Assembly: GCA_947632355.1 (NCBI GenBank) | Contig: CANROY010000055.1 | Location: forward strand, 1-5,870 | Direction: 5' to 3' | DNA length: 5,870 nt | Origin: an uncultured Bacilli bacterium | GTDB lineage: Bacteria; Bacillota_I; Bacilli_A; RF39; UBA660 | In this document: one piece after another, positions 1 through 5,802 of the stretch | How the letters are laid out: each line of letters begins with the position of its first letter | Numbering within the stretch: position 1 is the stretch's first letter | Translations under genes and position numbers: made by a program | Notes under the pieces: model-generated | What the model saw: the letters and a program-made list of their open reading frames with translations, nothing else | Databases searched by the model: none | Told to the model about the DNA's origin: nothing

Positions 1-90
1 TTAAGACAATATAATAATTTCCCTATGCAACCGTTGAATTGGAAATCTCCTAATGAATTGCTTCGTGATTATTTTAATAAATTAAAATAA
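1..90 (+). CDS. C-terminal end of a DDE/rve-type transposase (partial, IS30-like?)
   Basis: An open frame enters from the left edge and stops at TAA 88-90, leaving 29 visible residues. The tail contains YNNFPMQPLNWKSPNELL, which has the form (N-N-x-P-x-x-x-L-x-W/Y-K-[ST]-P-x-E) seen at the extreme C-terminus of IS30-type and other rve-fold DDE transposases, just after the catalytic core. The catalytic residues lie upstream of the window, so activity cannot be judged. A nested inverted repeat follows 7-10 nt after the stop, which fits the right end of an insertion sequence. The family assignment to IS30 rests on this short motif and on the look of the flanking repeat and is tentative; a generic integrase-core protein is the main alternative. 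Confidence 0.6.
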   Translation, partial: LRQYNNFPMQPLNWKSPNELLRDYFNKLK

Positions 91-96
91 TCTATC

Positions 97-139
97 GTTG
101 GTTTGTCGTGACTCTGTCACTTTTGTTTGACAAACCTAC
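97..139. repeat. Nested inverted repeat, probable IS end or transposase terminator
   Basis: The outer arms GGTTTGTC (100-107) and GACAAACC (129-136) are perfectly complementary, and extend to 97-107/129-139 with one mismatch. Inside the outer pair sits a second perfect hairpin, GTGAC (108-112), loop TCT, GTCAC (116-120), leaving an 8-nt T-rich bulge at 121-128. It lies just after the transposase stop. It may be the subterminal or terminal repeat of the insertion sequence, or a structured transcription end; there is no clean T-tract directly after the outer stem, so a plain intrinsic terminator is less likely. Only one IS end is in view, so the true IS boundary cannot be fixed. Confidence 0.5.
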
Positions 140-157
140 AATAAAAATCGCTATAAA
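127..157 (+). promoter_or_regulatory. Candidate promoter with perfect TTGACA inside the IS-end repeat
   Basis: A consensus -35 box TTGACA (127-132) overlaps the right arm of the inverted repeat and points away from the transposase. The best -10 is TATAAA (152-157), with a 19-bp spacer, longer than the ideal 17. It could drive the thioredoxin-like gene with a leader of roughly 55 nt. AT-rich DNA yields such boxes easily, so this is a candidate only. Confidence 0.35.
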
Positions 158-170
158 AGCAAAATAACTA

Positions 171-199
171 TTGCAAACATGGAAAATCTACGTTAAAAT
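171..199 (+). promoter_or_regulatory. Alternative candidate promoter for the thioredoxin-like gene
   Basis: TTGCAA (171-176, 4/6 to the -35 consensus) and TAAAAT (194-199, 5/6 to the -10 consensus) are separated by exactly 17 bp. Transcription would start near 206, giving a very short leader that still includes the GGTGG ribosome binding site. It competes with the upstream TTGACA candidate; sequence alone does not decide between them. Confidence 0.3.
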
Positions 200-217
200 T
201 TTATTGTGGTGGTTTTA

Positions 218-952
218 ATGGATAGAGATAGAAAAATATTTCTAGGAATTATACTTTTATTATTAATCAGTATGATAGTAATAGGAATTGTTGTTTTTCG
301 AGATAAACAAGAAGAACAATCAAGAAATGGTGGAAATGCGGAAGGTTTAATTTTTAAAAATGAATATGAAACTTTAAATAATGTTGTACGTGCAAAAGAT
401 GGAAGAACTATAAAAGAAATTACGATTAATGCAAATAATCCAGTTGATATTATTTCGGAAGAAGAAGCCGTTAGTTTATTAGAAAGTGGTACAGGAATAC
501 TTTACTTTGGTTTTCCTGATTGCCCTTGGTGTAGAAGTATGCTTCCAGTTTTACTACAAACATTAGATAACATGAGTATTGATAAACTTTATTATTTAAA
601 TATCAGTAATATACGTGATACTTTATCTTTAGGAGAAAAAAATAAAGTAGAAGTTGCTGAAGAAGGAACACCGGGTTATTACAAAATTATCAAGTTAATG
701 GATCGTGTTTTAGAGCCATACTACCTAACCAATGAGGAAGGTAAAAAAATTGATACCAAAGAAAAAAGGTTAATGGCTCCAACCGTTGTAGGAATTAAAA
801 ATGGTCAAATTACATCTATTCATGTAGGTACGGTTGAAAGTCAAGAAAGTGGTTATGATGATTTATCAACGGAACAACAAGAAGAATTAGCAAATATCTT
901 TATGGAACTTGTAAGAACCGTTTATGAAGTTGATTGTGATGAAGCCTGTTAA
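218..952 (+). CDS. Membrane-anchored thioredoxin-fold protein with CPWC motif
   Basis: The product is 244 residues from ATG 218. The GTG at 206 in the same frame is rejected because GGTGG (208-212) is placed to act as ribosome binding site for ATG 218. Residues 1-6 are charged, residues 7-27 form one hydrophobic membrane segment, and a polar linker follows, so the rest probably lies outside the cell. The thioredoxin-like domain starts with a strand, LYFGFPDCPWC (active-site C102 and C105), and ends with a cis-proline-type loop, MAPTVV (P188). A second Cys pair, C240-x3-C244, forms the extreme C-terminus. The expected role is thiol-disulfide exchange on exported proteins, either as oxidase/isomerase or as reductase; the sequence does not tell which. 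It resembles PedC/BrcD-type and uncharacterised bacillar thioredoxin-like proteins. It is monocistronic, with a terminator overlapping its stop. Fold confidence is high; the specific function is unknown. Confidence 0.8.
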   Translation: MDRDRKIFLGIILLLLISMIVIGIVVFRDKQEEQSRNGGNAEGLIFKNEYETLNNVVRAKDGRTIKEITINANNPVDIISEEEAVSLLESGTGILYFGFPDCPWCRSMLPVLLQTLDNMSIDKLYYLNISNIRDTLSLGEKNKVEVAEEGTPGYYKIIKLMDRVLEPYYLTNEEGKKIDTKEKRLMAPTVVGIKNGQITSIHVGTVESQESGYDDLSTEQQEELANIFMELVRTVYEVDCDEAC

Positions 953-976
953 GAGCAATAATGCTCTTTTTCTTTT
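951..976 (+). terminator. Intrinsic terminator of the thioredoxin-like gene
   Basis: A 7-bp perfect stem, AAGAGCA (951-957) with TGCTCTT (962-968), closes on the loop ATAA (958-961) and runs into the T-rich tract 967-976. The left arm includes the last two bases of the stop codon TAA (950-952). It separates the thioredoxin-like gene from the downstream operon. Confidence 0.85.
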
Positions 977-1043
977 AGACAAAATGTAAAATAAAAATTA
1001 GCCAAAATGTAAAATGAAAATTAGAAAAAATGTAAAATAAGTA
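975..1043. repeat. Three tandem 23-bp direct repeats
   Basis: Units at 975-997, 998-1020 and 1021-1043 are head to tail with an exact 23-bp period. Each begins TTAG, then two variable bases, then the invariant core AAAATGTAAAAT. Units 1 and 2 match at 21/23 positions, units 1 and 3 at 20/23 and units 2 and 3 at 18/23. The array begins in the T-tract of the preceding terminator and ends 1 nt before a candidate -35 box of the AAA ATPase gene. Possible roles are an operator array for a repeating DNA-binding protein or a relic of an IS end (IS21-type elements carry multiple repeats at their ends). No open reading frame covers it. Confidence 0.8.
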
Positions 1044-1072
1044 TTTCCATATAAAAGAAAATGTTGTATACT
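1044..1072 (+). promoter_or_regulatory. Candidate promoter of the ATPase-dnaB-dnaI-hydrogenase operon
   Basis: TTTCCA (1044-1049, 4/6 match to TTGACA) and TATACT (1067-1072, 5/6 match to TATAAT) are spaced by 17 bp. Transcription would start around 1079, giving a very short leader that begins at the GGAGG ribosome binding site (1079-1083). The -35 box abuts the third 23-bp repeat, so a protein bound to the repeats could control it. The short leader is a mild argument against it; a start further upstream within the repeats cannot be excluded. Confidence 0.4.
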
Positions 1073-1078
1073 TGTTTT

Positions 1079-1083
1079 GGAGG
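1079..1083 (+). promoter_or_regulatory. Ribosome binding site fixing the ATPase start
   Basis: GGAGG lies 7 nt before ATG 1091. It excludes the in-frame ATG at 1061, which has no ribosome binding site and lies upstream of the -10 box of the candidate promoter. Confidence 0.8.
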
Positions 1084-1090
1084 AATACGT

Positions 1091-2353
1091 ATGAAAGAAT
1101 ATATACCTAGAGTCATTGATACTGTTTTAAAAAATAAATTAGAATATATGGGAGCCGTTTTAATCGAAGGATGTAAATGGTGTGGTAAATCGACAACAGC
1201 AAGACAATTTGCCAAAAGTTTTATTGAATTTCAAGACCCCGATCGAAAAATACAATATGATAATACGAGTAAAATGAAACCTTCTTTATTTTTAGAAGGC
1301 GAAAAACCAAGATTATTTGATGAATGGCAAATGTATCCAGTTGTTTGGGATTCTATTCGTATGGATGTCGATCATACAGGTTTAAAAGGACAATATATTT
1401 TAACAGGTTCAACGAAACCCCTTGATCATGTTGTAATGCACACAGGGACAGGTAGAATTTCAAGAGTTTTAATGCGACCTATGTCTTTATATGAATCAAA
1501 AGATTCCAATGGTCTTGTTTCTTTAGAAGATATTCTAAATGGAAAAGATATAGAAGCTGTATCCAATTTAGAATTTGATGATCTTGTTAATGTAATGATG
1601 CGTGGAGGATGGCCAGAGTCTTTAAATATTTCAAGTGATAACCAATATAAAGTAGCAAAAGATTATATAAAAAGTTTATTAAATGAAGATATAAAAACTG
1701 TAGATGGTGTTGAAAGAAATTCCAAAAAAATGGAAGCCGTTTTAAAAAGTATTTCTCGAAATATTTCAACGAATACAAGTAAAACGACCATTATAGAAGA
1801 TGTGAAAAATGAATTTATCAATGAACTTTCTAGACCAACGTTAGATGATTATTTGAATGCTTTAGAAAAACTTTATATTTTAGAATATATTCCTGCTACT
1901 AATTTAAATCTAAGGTCAAAAACAACTTTAAGAGTCTCTCCTAAATTAGAATTAGTGGATCCTTCTTTAGTTGTTGCTTCTTTAGGATTAAAAAGAGAAG
2001 ATTTAATCAATGATTTAAATTTTTTAGGATTTCTTTTTGAAAATATGTGTATAAGAGATTTAAATATTTATGCGGATAGCTTAGATGCATCTTTATCTTA
2101 TTATCATGATAAAAATGATTTTGAAATTGATTGTATTTTAAAAACGGAAAATGGTCGTTGGGGAGCCATTGAAATAAAATTAGGTGCTGGCTATATTGAT
2201 GAAGCAGCAGAGAACTTGTTGAAATTTAAAGAAAAAGTAGATGTAAAAAAATGTGGGGAACCCTCTTTCTTAATGGTTTTAACGGGAAGCAATTACTCTT
2301 ATAAAAGAGAAGATGGCGTCTATGTGGTCTCTATAGGAAGTCTTAAAAATTAA
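1091..2353 (+). CDS. AAA ATPase (AAA_14) with C-terminal DUF4143 / PD-(D/E)XK-like domain
   Basis: The product is 420 residues from ATG 1091. The N-terminal ATPase has a Walker A motif GCKWCGKST (27-35; the G-x-x-W-x-GKS form is typical of this family), a Walker B motif RLFDEWQ (74-80) and a sensor-1-like ILTGS (103-107). The C-terminal half matches the DUF4143 pattern: helical region, then LDDYLNALEKLYILEYIPA, then LVDPSLVVASLG, and finally D347-x13-E361-I-K363 in FEIDCILK...AIEIKLG, a PD-(D/E)XK nuclease-fold signature. Family members are widespread in anaerobes, often in several copies, and have no settled biochemical function, so none is assigned here. The stop codon is 16 nt before dnaB, with no terminator between, so the two are likely cotranscribed. 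ATP binding is well supported; nuclease activity is only suggested by the residues. Confidence 0.88.
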   Translation: MKEYIPRVIDTVLKNKLEYMGAVLIEGCKWCGKSTTARQFAKSFIEFQDPDRKIQYDNTSKMKPSLFLEGEKPRLFDEWQMYPVVWDSIRMDVDHTGLKGQYILTGSTKPLDHVVMHTGTGRISRVLMRPMSLYESKDSNGLVSLEDILNGKDIEAVSNLEFDDLVNVMMRGGWPESLNISSDNQYKVAKDYIKSLLNEDIKTVDGVERNSKKMEAVLKSISRNISTNTSKTTIIEDVKNEFINELSRPTLDDYLNALEKLYILEYIPATNLNLRSKTTLRVSPKLELVDPSLVVASLGLKREDLINDLNFLGFLFENMCIRDLNIYADSLDASLSYYHDKNDFEIDCILKTENGRWGAIEIKLGAGYIDEAAENLLKFKEKVDVKKCGEPSFLMVLTGSNYSYKREDGVYVVSIGSLKN

Positions 2354-2357
2354 AGTT

Positions 2358-2364
2358 GAGGTGA
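2358..2364 (+). promoter_or_regulatory. Ribosome binding site fixing the dnaB start
   Basis: GAGGTGA lies 5 nt before ATG 2370. The in-frame GTG at 2361 is part of this site and so is not the start codon. Confidence 0.8.
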
Positions 2365-2369
2365 ATTCG

Positions 2370-3641
2370 ATGAAACTGATTACTCTTTTACCAGCAGATA
2401 AATATGTAGTTGTGAATAAAACAATGCTAACGGATAAAGAACGTAAAAATTTAATTAGTTTATATGAACCGATTATTGGTTATGCAGCGGTTAGTTTATA
2501 CCTCACTTTATGGCGTGATTTAGATCGATTAGAACTTGTTAGTATGGACTATACGCATCATCATTTGATGAGTTTATTAAAATGTGATTTAGATACGATT
2601 AAAGAAGCTAGAAAATCTTTAGAAAGTGTAGGACTTATGAAAACCTATTTAAAAGAAGGAGAGTTAAATAGTTATGTGTATGAACTCTATTCTCCTTTAA
2701 GTCCTAAGGAATTTTTTAATCATCCAATATTCAATGTTGTTTTATATAACAATTTAGGAAAAATGGAATATGAACTCTTAAAAAAAGAATACCAAGAATA
2801 TAAAATTGAATTAAAAGACTACCAAGATATCACTTCTACGATGGATATGACCTATAAATCTTCTAGTCATATCGAATTTAATGCTATTGGTAAAAATGAA
2901 AATAGTGTAACTTTACAAGACCAAGTGGATTTTGATTTACTTTTTTCTTCCTTACCAAAGGGCTTATTAAATGAAAGAAGTCTTACAAAGAAGTTAAAAG
3001 AATTGATTAACAACTTAGCTTTTGTCTATAATTTTGATACATTAAAAATGGTAGAAATGATTCGTTTGGTCATTAACGATAAAGGTTTTATTGATAAAGA
3101 AGAATTACGTAAAATGTGTCGTAAGTATTATCAATACAATAACAATGGTAAGTTACCAACTTTAGTGTATCGTACCCAACCAGAGTATTTAAAAAATCCT
3201 GTCGGAGATACTTCTAATCGGGGAAAAATCATTGCTATATTTGAAAATACAACCCCTTATGATTTTTTAAAAAGCAAATATAAAGGCAGTAATCCTACGA
3301 GTAGAGATTTAAAACTCTTAGAAACTTTACTTGTCGATTTAAACTTAAAACCGGCGGTGGTAAATGTATTAATTGATTATGTGTTAAAGAAAAATGATAA
3401 TAAACTAAATCAAGCTTTTGTAGAAACTATAGCAGGGCAATGGAAACGACTTGGTATTGAAACGGCAGAAGATGCTATGGCAACAGCGATTAAAGAACAT
3501 AAAAAATACAACAAAAAGATAGCAAATCCAAAAGTGGAAAAGACCAGTGAACCGGTTTGGTTCAATGAAAAATTAGAAAGTGAAAGTATGAGTCAGGAAG
3601 AAGAACAAGAACTTGAAAGTATTTTAAATAAATATAAGTAG
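2370..3641 (+). CDS. dnaB: Replication initiation and membrane attachment protein DnaB (DnaD/DnaB family)
   Basis: The product is 423 residues, somewhat shorter than Bacillus subtilis DnaB (472). This is the Bacillota primosome protein, not the E. coli DnaB helicase. With DnaD and DnaI it loads the replicative helicase at oriC and at restart sites. The N-terminus LLPADKYVVVNKTMLTD followed by LISLYEPIIGYAAVSLYLTLW is closely similar to the winged-helix N-domain of B. subtilis DnaB. A SPKEFFNHPIF stretch follows it. The C-terminal DnaD-like helical domain begins about residue 297 and ends in F350-x3-I354-x3-W358, the YxxxIxxxW motif with Phe for Tyr. A Lys/Glu-rich tail follows. No signal or membrane segment is seen. 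The gene is followed after 10 nt by dnaI, its usual partner. In Bacillus it usually follows nrdR; here an AAA/DUF4143 gene precedes it. Confidence 0.92.
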   Translation: MKLITLLPADKYVVVNKTMLTDKERKNLISLYEPIIGYAAVSLYLTLWRDLDRLELVSMDYTHHHLMSLLKCDLDTIKEARKSLESVGLMKTYLKEGELNSYVYELYSPLSPKEFFNHPIFNVVLYNNLGKMEYELLKKEYQEYKIELKDYQDITSTMDMTYKSSSHIEFNAIGKNENSVTLQDQVDFDLLFSSLPKGLLNERSLTKKLKELINNLAFVYNFDTLKMVEMIRLVINDKGFIDKEELRKMCRKYYQYNNNGKLPTLVYRTQPEYLKNPVGDTSNRGKIIAIFENTTPYDFLKSKYKGSNPTSRDLKLLETLLVDLNLKPAVVNVLIDYVLKKNDNKLNQAFVETIAGQWKRLGIETAEDAMATAIKEHKKYNKKIANPKVEKTSEPVWFNEKLESESMSQEEEQELESILNKYK

Positions 3642-3651
3642 GTGAAAAAAT

Positions 3652-4524
3652 ATGGCAACATTAAAACAATTAAAAAGTGAAGTAAAGGAACTTGATTTAG
3701 AAAAAAATTATCAAGAAGCGTGTAAGAATCCTGAATTTGCAAACTTAGTTCGTACTTTACCAATCGATGCAAAAGAAGCAATGAAAAAGACAAGTCAGTT
3801 AGAAAATGTACTAGAAGAAAAAAGCAATTGCAAAAATTGTAAAGGACTTTATATGTGTAAAAATGCTTATCCGGGACATGCGATTGTACCAACGGTAAAA
3901 GAAAATACGATTTATTTTACCTATACTCCTTGTACCTATCAAAAACAAGTCGTGGAAAAAGAAAGTGAACAAAATAAAAAGGTTCGTATGAAGGATATTG
4001 ACTATAAGTTAGATAAAAAACAAATGCCGATTATTAAATGGCTTGATACGTTCTATCAAGAGTATGACAAAACAAAACTAATGAAAGGACTATATTTACA
4101 CGGAAGTTTTGGGAGTGGTAAAACCTATTTAGTGAGTGCTCTTTTAAATGAGTTAAATATGACCAAAAATGTAAGTATTCAAATTTCTTATTTTCCAGAT
4201 TTATTACGTAATTTAAAAGACTTTGATGATTTTTCTTATAATATGAATCAGTTACTAACTGTTGATATTTTACTTCTTGATGATATCGGAGCAGAAAAAG
4301 TAACGGAATGGGGAAGAGATGAAATACTTGGTTCTATCTTACAAGAAAGAATGGAACATCATAAAACCACGTTTTTCACCTCTAATTTAACTTTAAAAGA
4401 ATTGGAAGAACATTTATCTATTTCCAGTAGTGGTGTTGATAAAGTAAAAGCAAGAAGAATTATTGAAAGAATTAAACAATTAACGATAGATTTAGAACTA
4501 GTTGCAGAAAATAAAAGAGGTTAG
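3652..4524 (+). CDS. dnaI: Primosomal protein DnaI, helicase loader
   Basis: The product is 290 residues (B. subtilis DnaI is 311). It is an AAA+ helicase loader that delivers the replicative helicase to DNA during initiation and restart. The N-terminal helicase-binding domain has C60, C63, H76 and C94, with spacing close to the zinc ligands known for Geobacillus DnaI; C69 is an extra cysteine. The AAA+ domain has Walker A GSFGSGKT (151-158), Walker B ILLLDDIG (206-213), sensor 1 FFTSNLT (241-247) and a late Arg-rich stretch, ARRIIERI (267-274), that could supply the arginine finger. The ribosome binding site AGGTGA (3640-3645) overlaps the dnaB stop codon, so translation of the two is likely coupled. 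The stop codon is 1 nt before the hydrogenase start. Confidence 0.93.
   Translation: MATLKQLKSEVKELDLEKNYQEACKNPEFANLVRTLPIDAKEAMKKTSQLENVLEEKSNCKNCKGLYMCKNAYPGHAIVPTVKENTIYFTYTPCTYQKQVVEKESEQNKKVRMKDIDYKLDKKQMPIIKWLDTFYQEYDKTKLMKGLYLHGSFGSGKTYLVSALLNELNMTKNVSIQISYFPDLLRNLKDFDDFSYNMNQLLTVDILLLDDIGAEKVTEWGRDEILGSILQERMEHHKTTFFTSNLTLKELEEHLSISSSGVDKVKARRIIERIKQLTIDLELVAENKRG
4516..4520 (+). promoter_or_regulatory. Ribosome binding site for the hydrogenase, inside the end of dnaI
   Basis: AGAGG lies 5 nt before ATG 4526 and within the last codons of dnaI. It supports ATG 4526 over the in-frame TTG at 4502, and it implies that ribosomes finishing dnaI can restart on the hydrogenase. Confidence 0.75.
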
Positions 4525-4525
4525 T

Positions 4526-5785
4526 ATGGCTAGAGTTGTTATAAAAGAGGAAAATCCCTCTATTCAAAGAATAGAAAATCGTTGTATCAATTGTGGAACG
4601 TGCCTTGAAACTTGTAAAAGTAAAAATCATTTAGCAAGTGATGATTGTATCAATTGTGGGCAATGTATTTTAACATGTCCTGTTGGGGTGATTGTACCAA
4701 AGTATGATTATAAAGAGGTATATGCCAATATCACCGATGAAGAAAGTATTACCGTTGTTAGTATCAGTCCTGCAGTACGTGTGGCGATTGGAGATGAATT
4801 TGGGTTTCCACCAGGAGAATTTTTAGAAAAAAGGCTAGTGGGTGTTTTAAAAGCGTTAGGTTTTGATTATGTATTTGATACTACCTTTGGAGCAGATTTA
4901 ACCATTATGGAAGAAGCAAGTGAACTTATAAATCGCTTGAAGACAAAAGAAAATATCCCAATGTTTACGTCTTGTTGTCCTTCTTGGGTTTTGTATATGG
5001 AAAAGTATCATCCAGAAAATTTAAATCATTTATCCACTTGTAAAAGTCCTATCGGTATGCAAGGTGCTATCATCAAAAGTTATCTAGCCAAGATGAAAAA
5101 TTTAAACCCTAAAGATATTGTTACTGTTTCTTTAGCTCCTTGCGTTTCGAAAAAGGCTGAAATCCAAAAAGATGAAAATAACGATTATGTGATTACGACA
5201 AGTGAACTTGCAATGCTAATTCGTGAACACAATATTGATTTTAAAGAAGTAAAAGAACAAGAATTTGATACCCTTCTTGGTAAAGGAAGTGGAGCAGGAG
5301 TCATTTTTGGTACGAGTGGTGGTGTTATGGAAGCAGCCCTTCGTACGGCATATTATTTATTGAATGGAAAAGAGGCTCCGGAAGATTTTTACCAATTAGA
5401 AAGTGTAAGAGGTGCAATTCCTATTAAGGAAACTGAAATTGATTTAGGAATACAAAAAATAAAAGTTGCCGTTTTATATGGCATTGAAAATGTAGGTAAA
5501 ATTTATAATTCTTTAAAAGAGTATCAATTTGTTGAAGTGATGACATGTCCAAATGGTTGTGTCGGAGGGGCAGGACAACCGATACTTCCTGTTGCAAAAC
5601 TACAAAGTCAAATTGCTGCGAGAAGTAAAAGTTTATATGAAAATGATGCCAGTTTAACAACAAAATCAAGTTATCAAAATCAAGAGATTACAAAAGTGTA
5701 TCAAGAGTATTTGAATGAAGAGAATAGACATATTTTACATACAACGTATGAAGATAAAAGTAAAAACTTAAAAGAAAGAGTATAA
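4526..5785 (+). CDS. hydA: [FeFe]-hydrogenase with two N-terminal [4Fe-4S] clusters
   Basis: The product is 419 residues and probably catalyses reversible H2 formation from protons with reduced ferredoxin, disposing of reductant in fermentation in the cytoplasm (no signal peptide seen). Two ferredoxin-type motifs, C20-x2-C23-x2-C26-x3-C30 and C41-x2-C44-x2-C47-x3-C51, would relay electrons. H-cluster motifs are L1 TSCCPSW (148-154; C150 the proton-transfer Cys, C151 a ligand), L2 APCVSKKAE (204-212; C206 ligand) and L3 EVMTCPNGCVGGAGQP (337-352; C341 and C345 ligands). ADLTIMEEASEL and KSP keep residues matching the proton path of clostridial CpI. The small-subunit-like tail, LYEND...HILHTTY (about 370-408), is fused. 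L2 has Ala where group A enzymes have Met, so this may be a more divergent subgroup such as group B. The HydE/F/G maturases it needs are not in the window. It forms the last gene of the dnaB-dnaI operon. Confidence 0.93.
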   Translation: MARVVIKEENPSIQRIENRCINCGTCLETCKSKNHLASDDCINCGQCILTCPVGVIVPKYDYKEVYANITDEESITVVSISPAVRVAIGDEFGFPPGEFLEKRLVGVLKALGFDYVFDTTFGADLTIMEEASELINRLKTKENIPMFTSCCPSWVLYMEKYHPENLNHLSTCKSPIGMQGAIIKSYLAKMKNLNPKDIVTVSLAPCVSKKAEIQKDENNDYVITTSELAMLIREHNIDFKEVKEQEFDTLLGKGSGAGVIFGTSGGVMEAALRTAYYLLNGKEAPEDFYQLESVRGAIPIKETEIDLGIQKIKVAVLYGIENVGKIYNSLKEYQFVEVMTCPNGCVGGAGQPILPVAKLQSQIAARSKSLYENDASLTTKSSYQNQEITKVYQEYLNEENRHILHTTYEDKSKNLKERV

Positions 5786-5799
5786 AAAACTCTTTTTTT
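5775..5799 (+). terminator. Intrinsic terminator of the hydrogenase operon
   Basis: A perfect 7-bp stem, AAAGAGT (5775-5781) with ACTCTTT (5789-5795), encloses a 7-nt A-rich loop and continues into seven Ts (5793-5799). The left arm lies within the last codons of the hydrogenase gene. The group II intron starts 3 nt after the T-tract. Confidence 0.88.
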
Positions 5800-5802
5800 A
5801 TT

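Noticed and set aside
206..217. GTG start at 206 for the thioredoxin-like gene
   Set aside because: The GTGGTGG sequence here fits better as the ribosome binding site of ATG 218, which also leaves a normal charged N-terminus before the membrane segment.
975..1043. CRISPR array
   Set aside because: The 23-bp units are directly head to tail with no spacers and no cas genes are nearby.
1021..1215. Minus-strand open frame over the ATPase promoter and start, and similar minus-strand frames at 1587-1778, 3593-3892 and 5424-5669
   Set aside because: They lie antisense to well-supported genes, have no plausible ribosome binding sites or recognisable domains, and give Phe/Leu/His-rich proteins typical of reading AT-rich coding DNA backwards.
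2277..2305. Possible internal dnaB promoter (TATAAA near 2300)
   Set aside because: There is no acceptable -35 box at the right distance, and such -10-like strings are common in this AT-rich coding sequence.
4502..4525. TTG start for the hydrogenase inside dnaI
   Set aside because: It has no ribosome binding site; AGAGG at 4516-4520 is correctly spaced for ATG 4526.
4583..4680. Separate ferredoxin gene suggested by the two CxxCxxCxxxC motifs
   Set aside because: The frame continues without a break into the H-cluster domain, the normal layout of a hydrogenase with two accessory clusters.
218..5785. Alternative genetic code (TGA read as Trp), considered because of the AT-rich, Mollicutes-like character
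   Set aside because: All complete genes use TGG for Trp and have no in-frame TGA; they end in TAA or TAG, but too few genes are present to make the lack of TGA stops meaningful.
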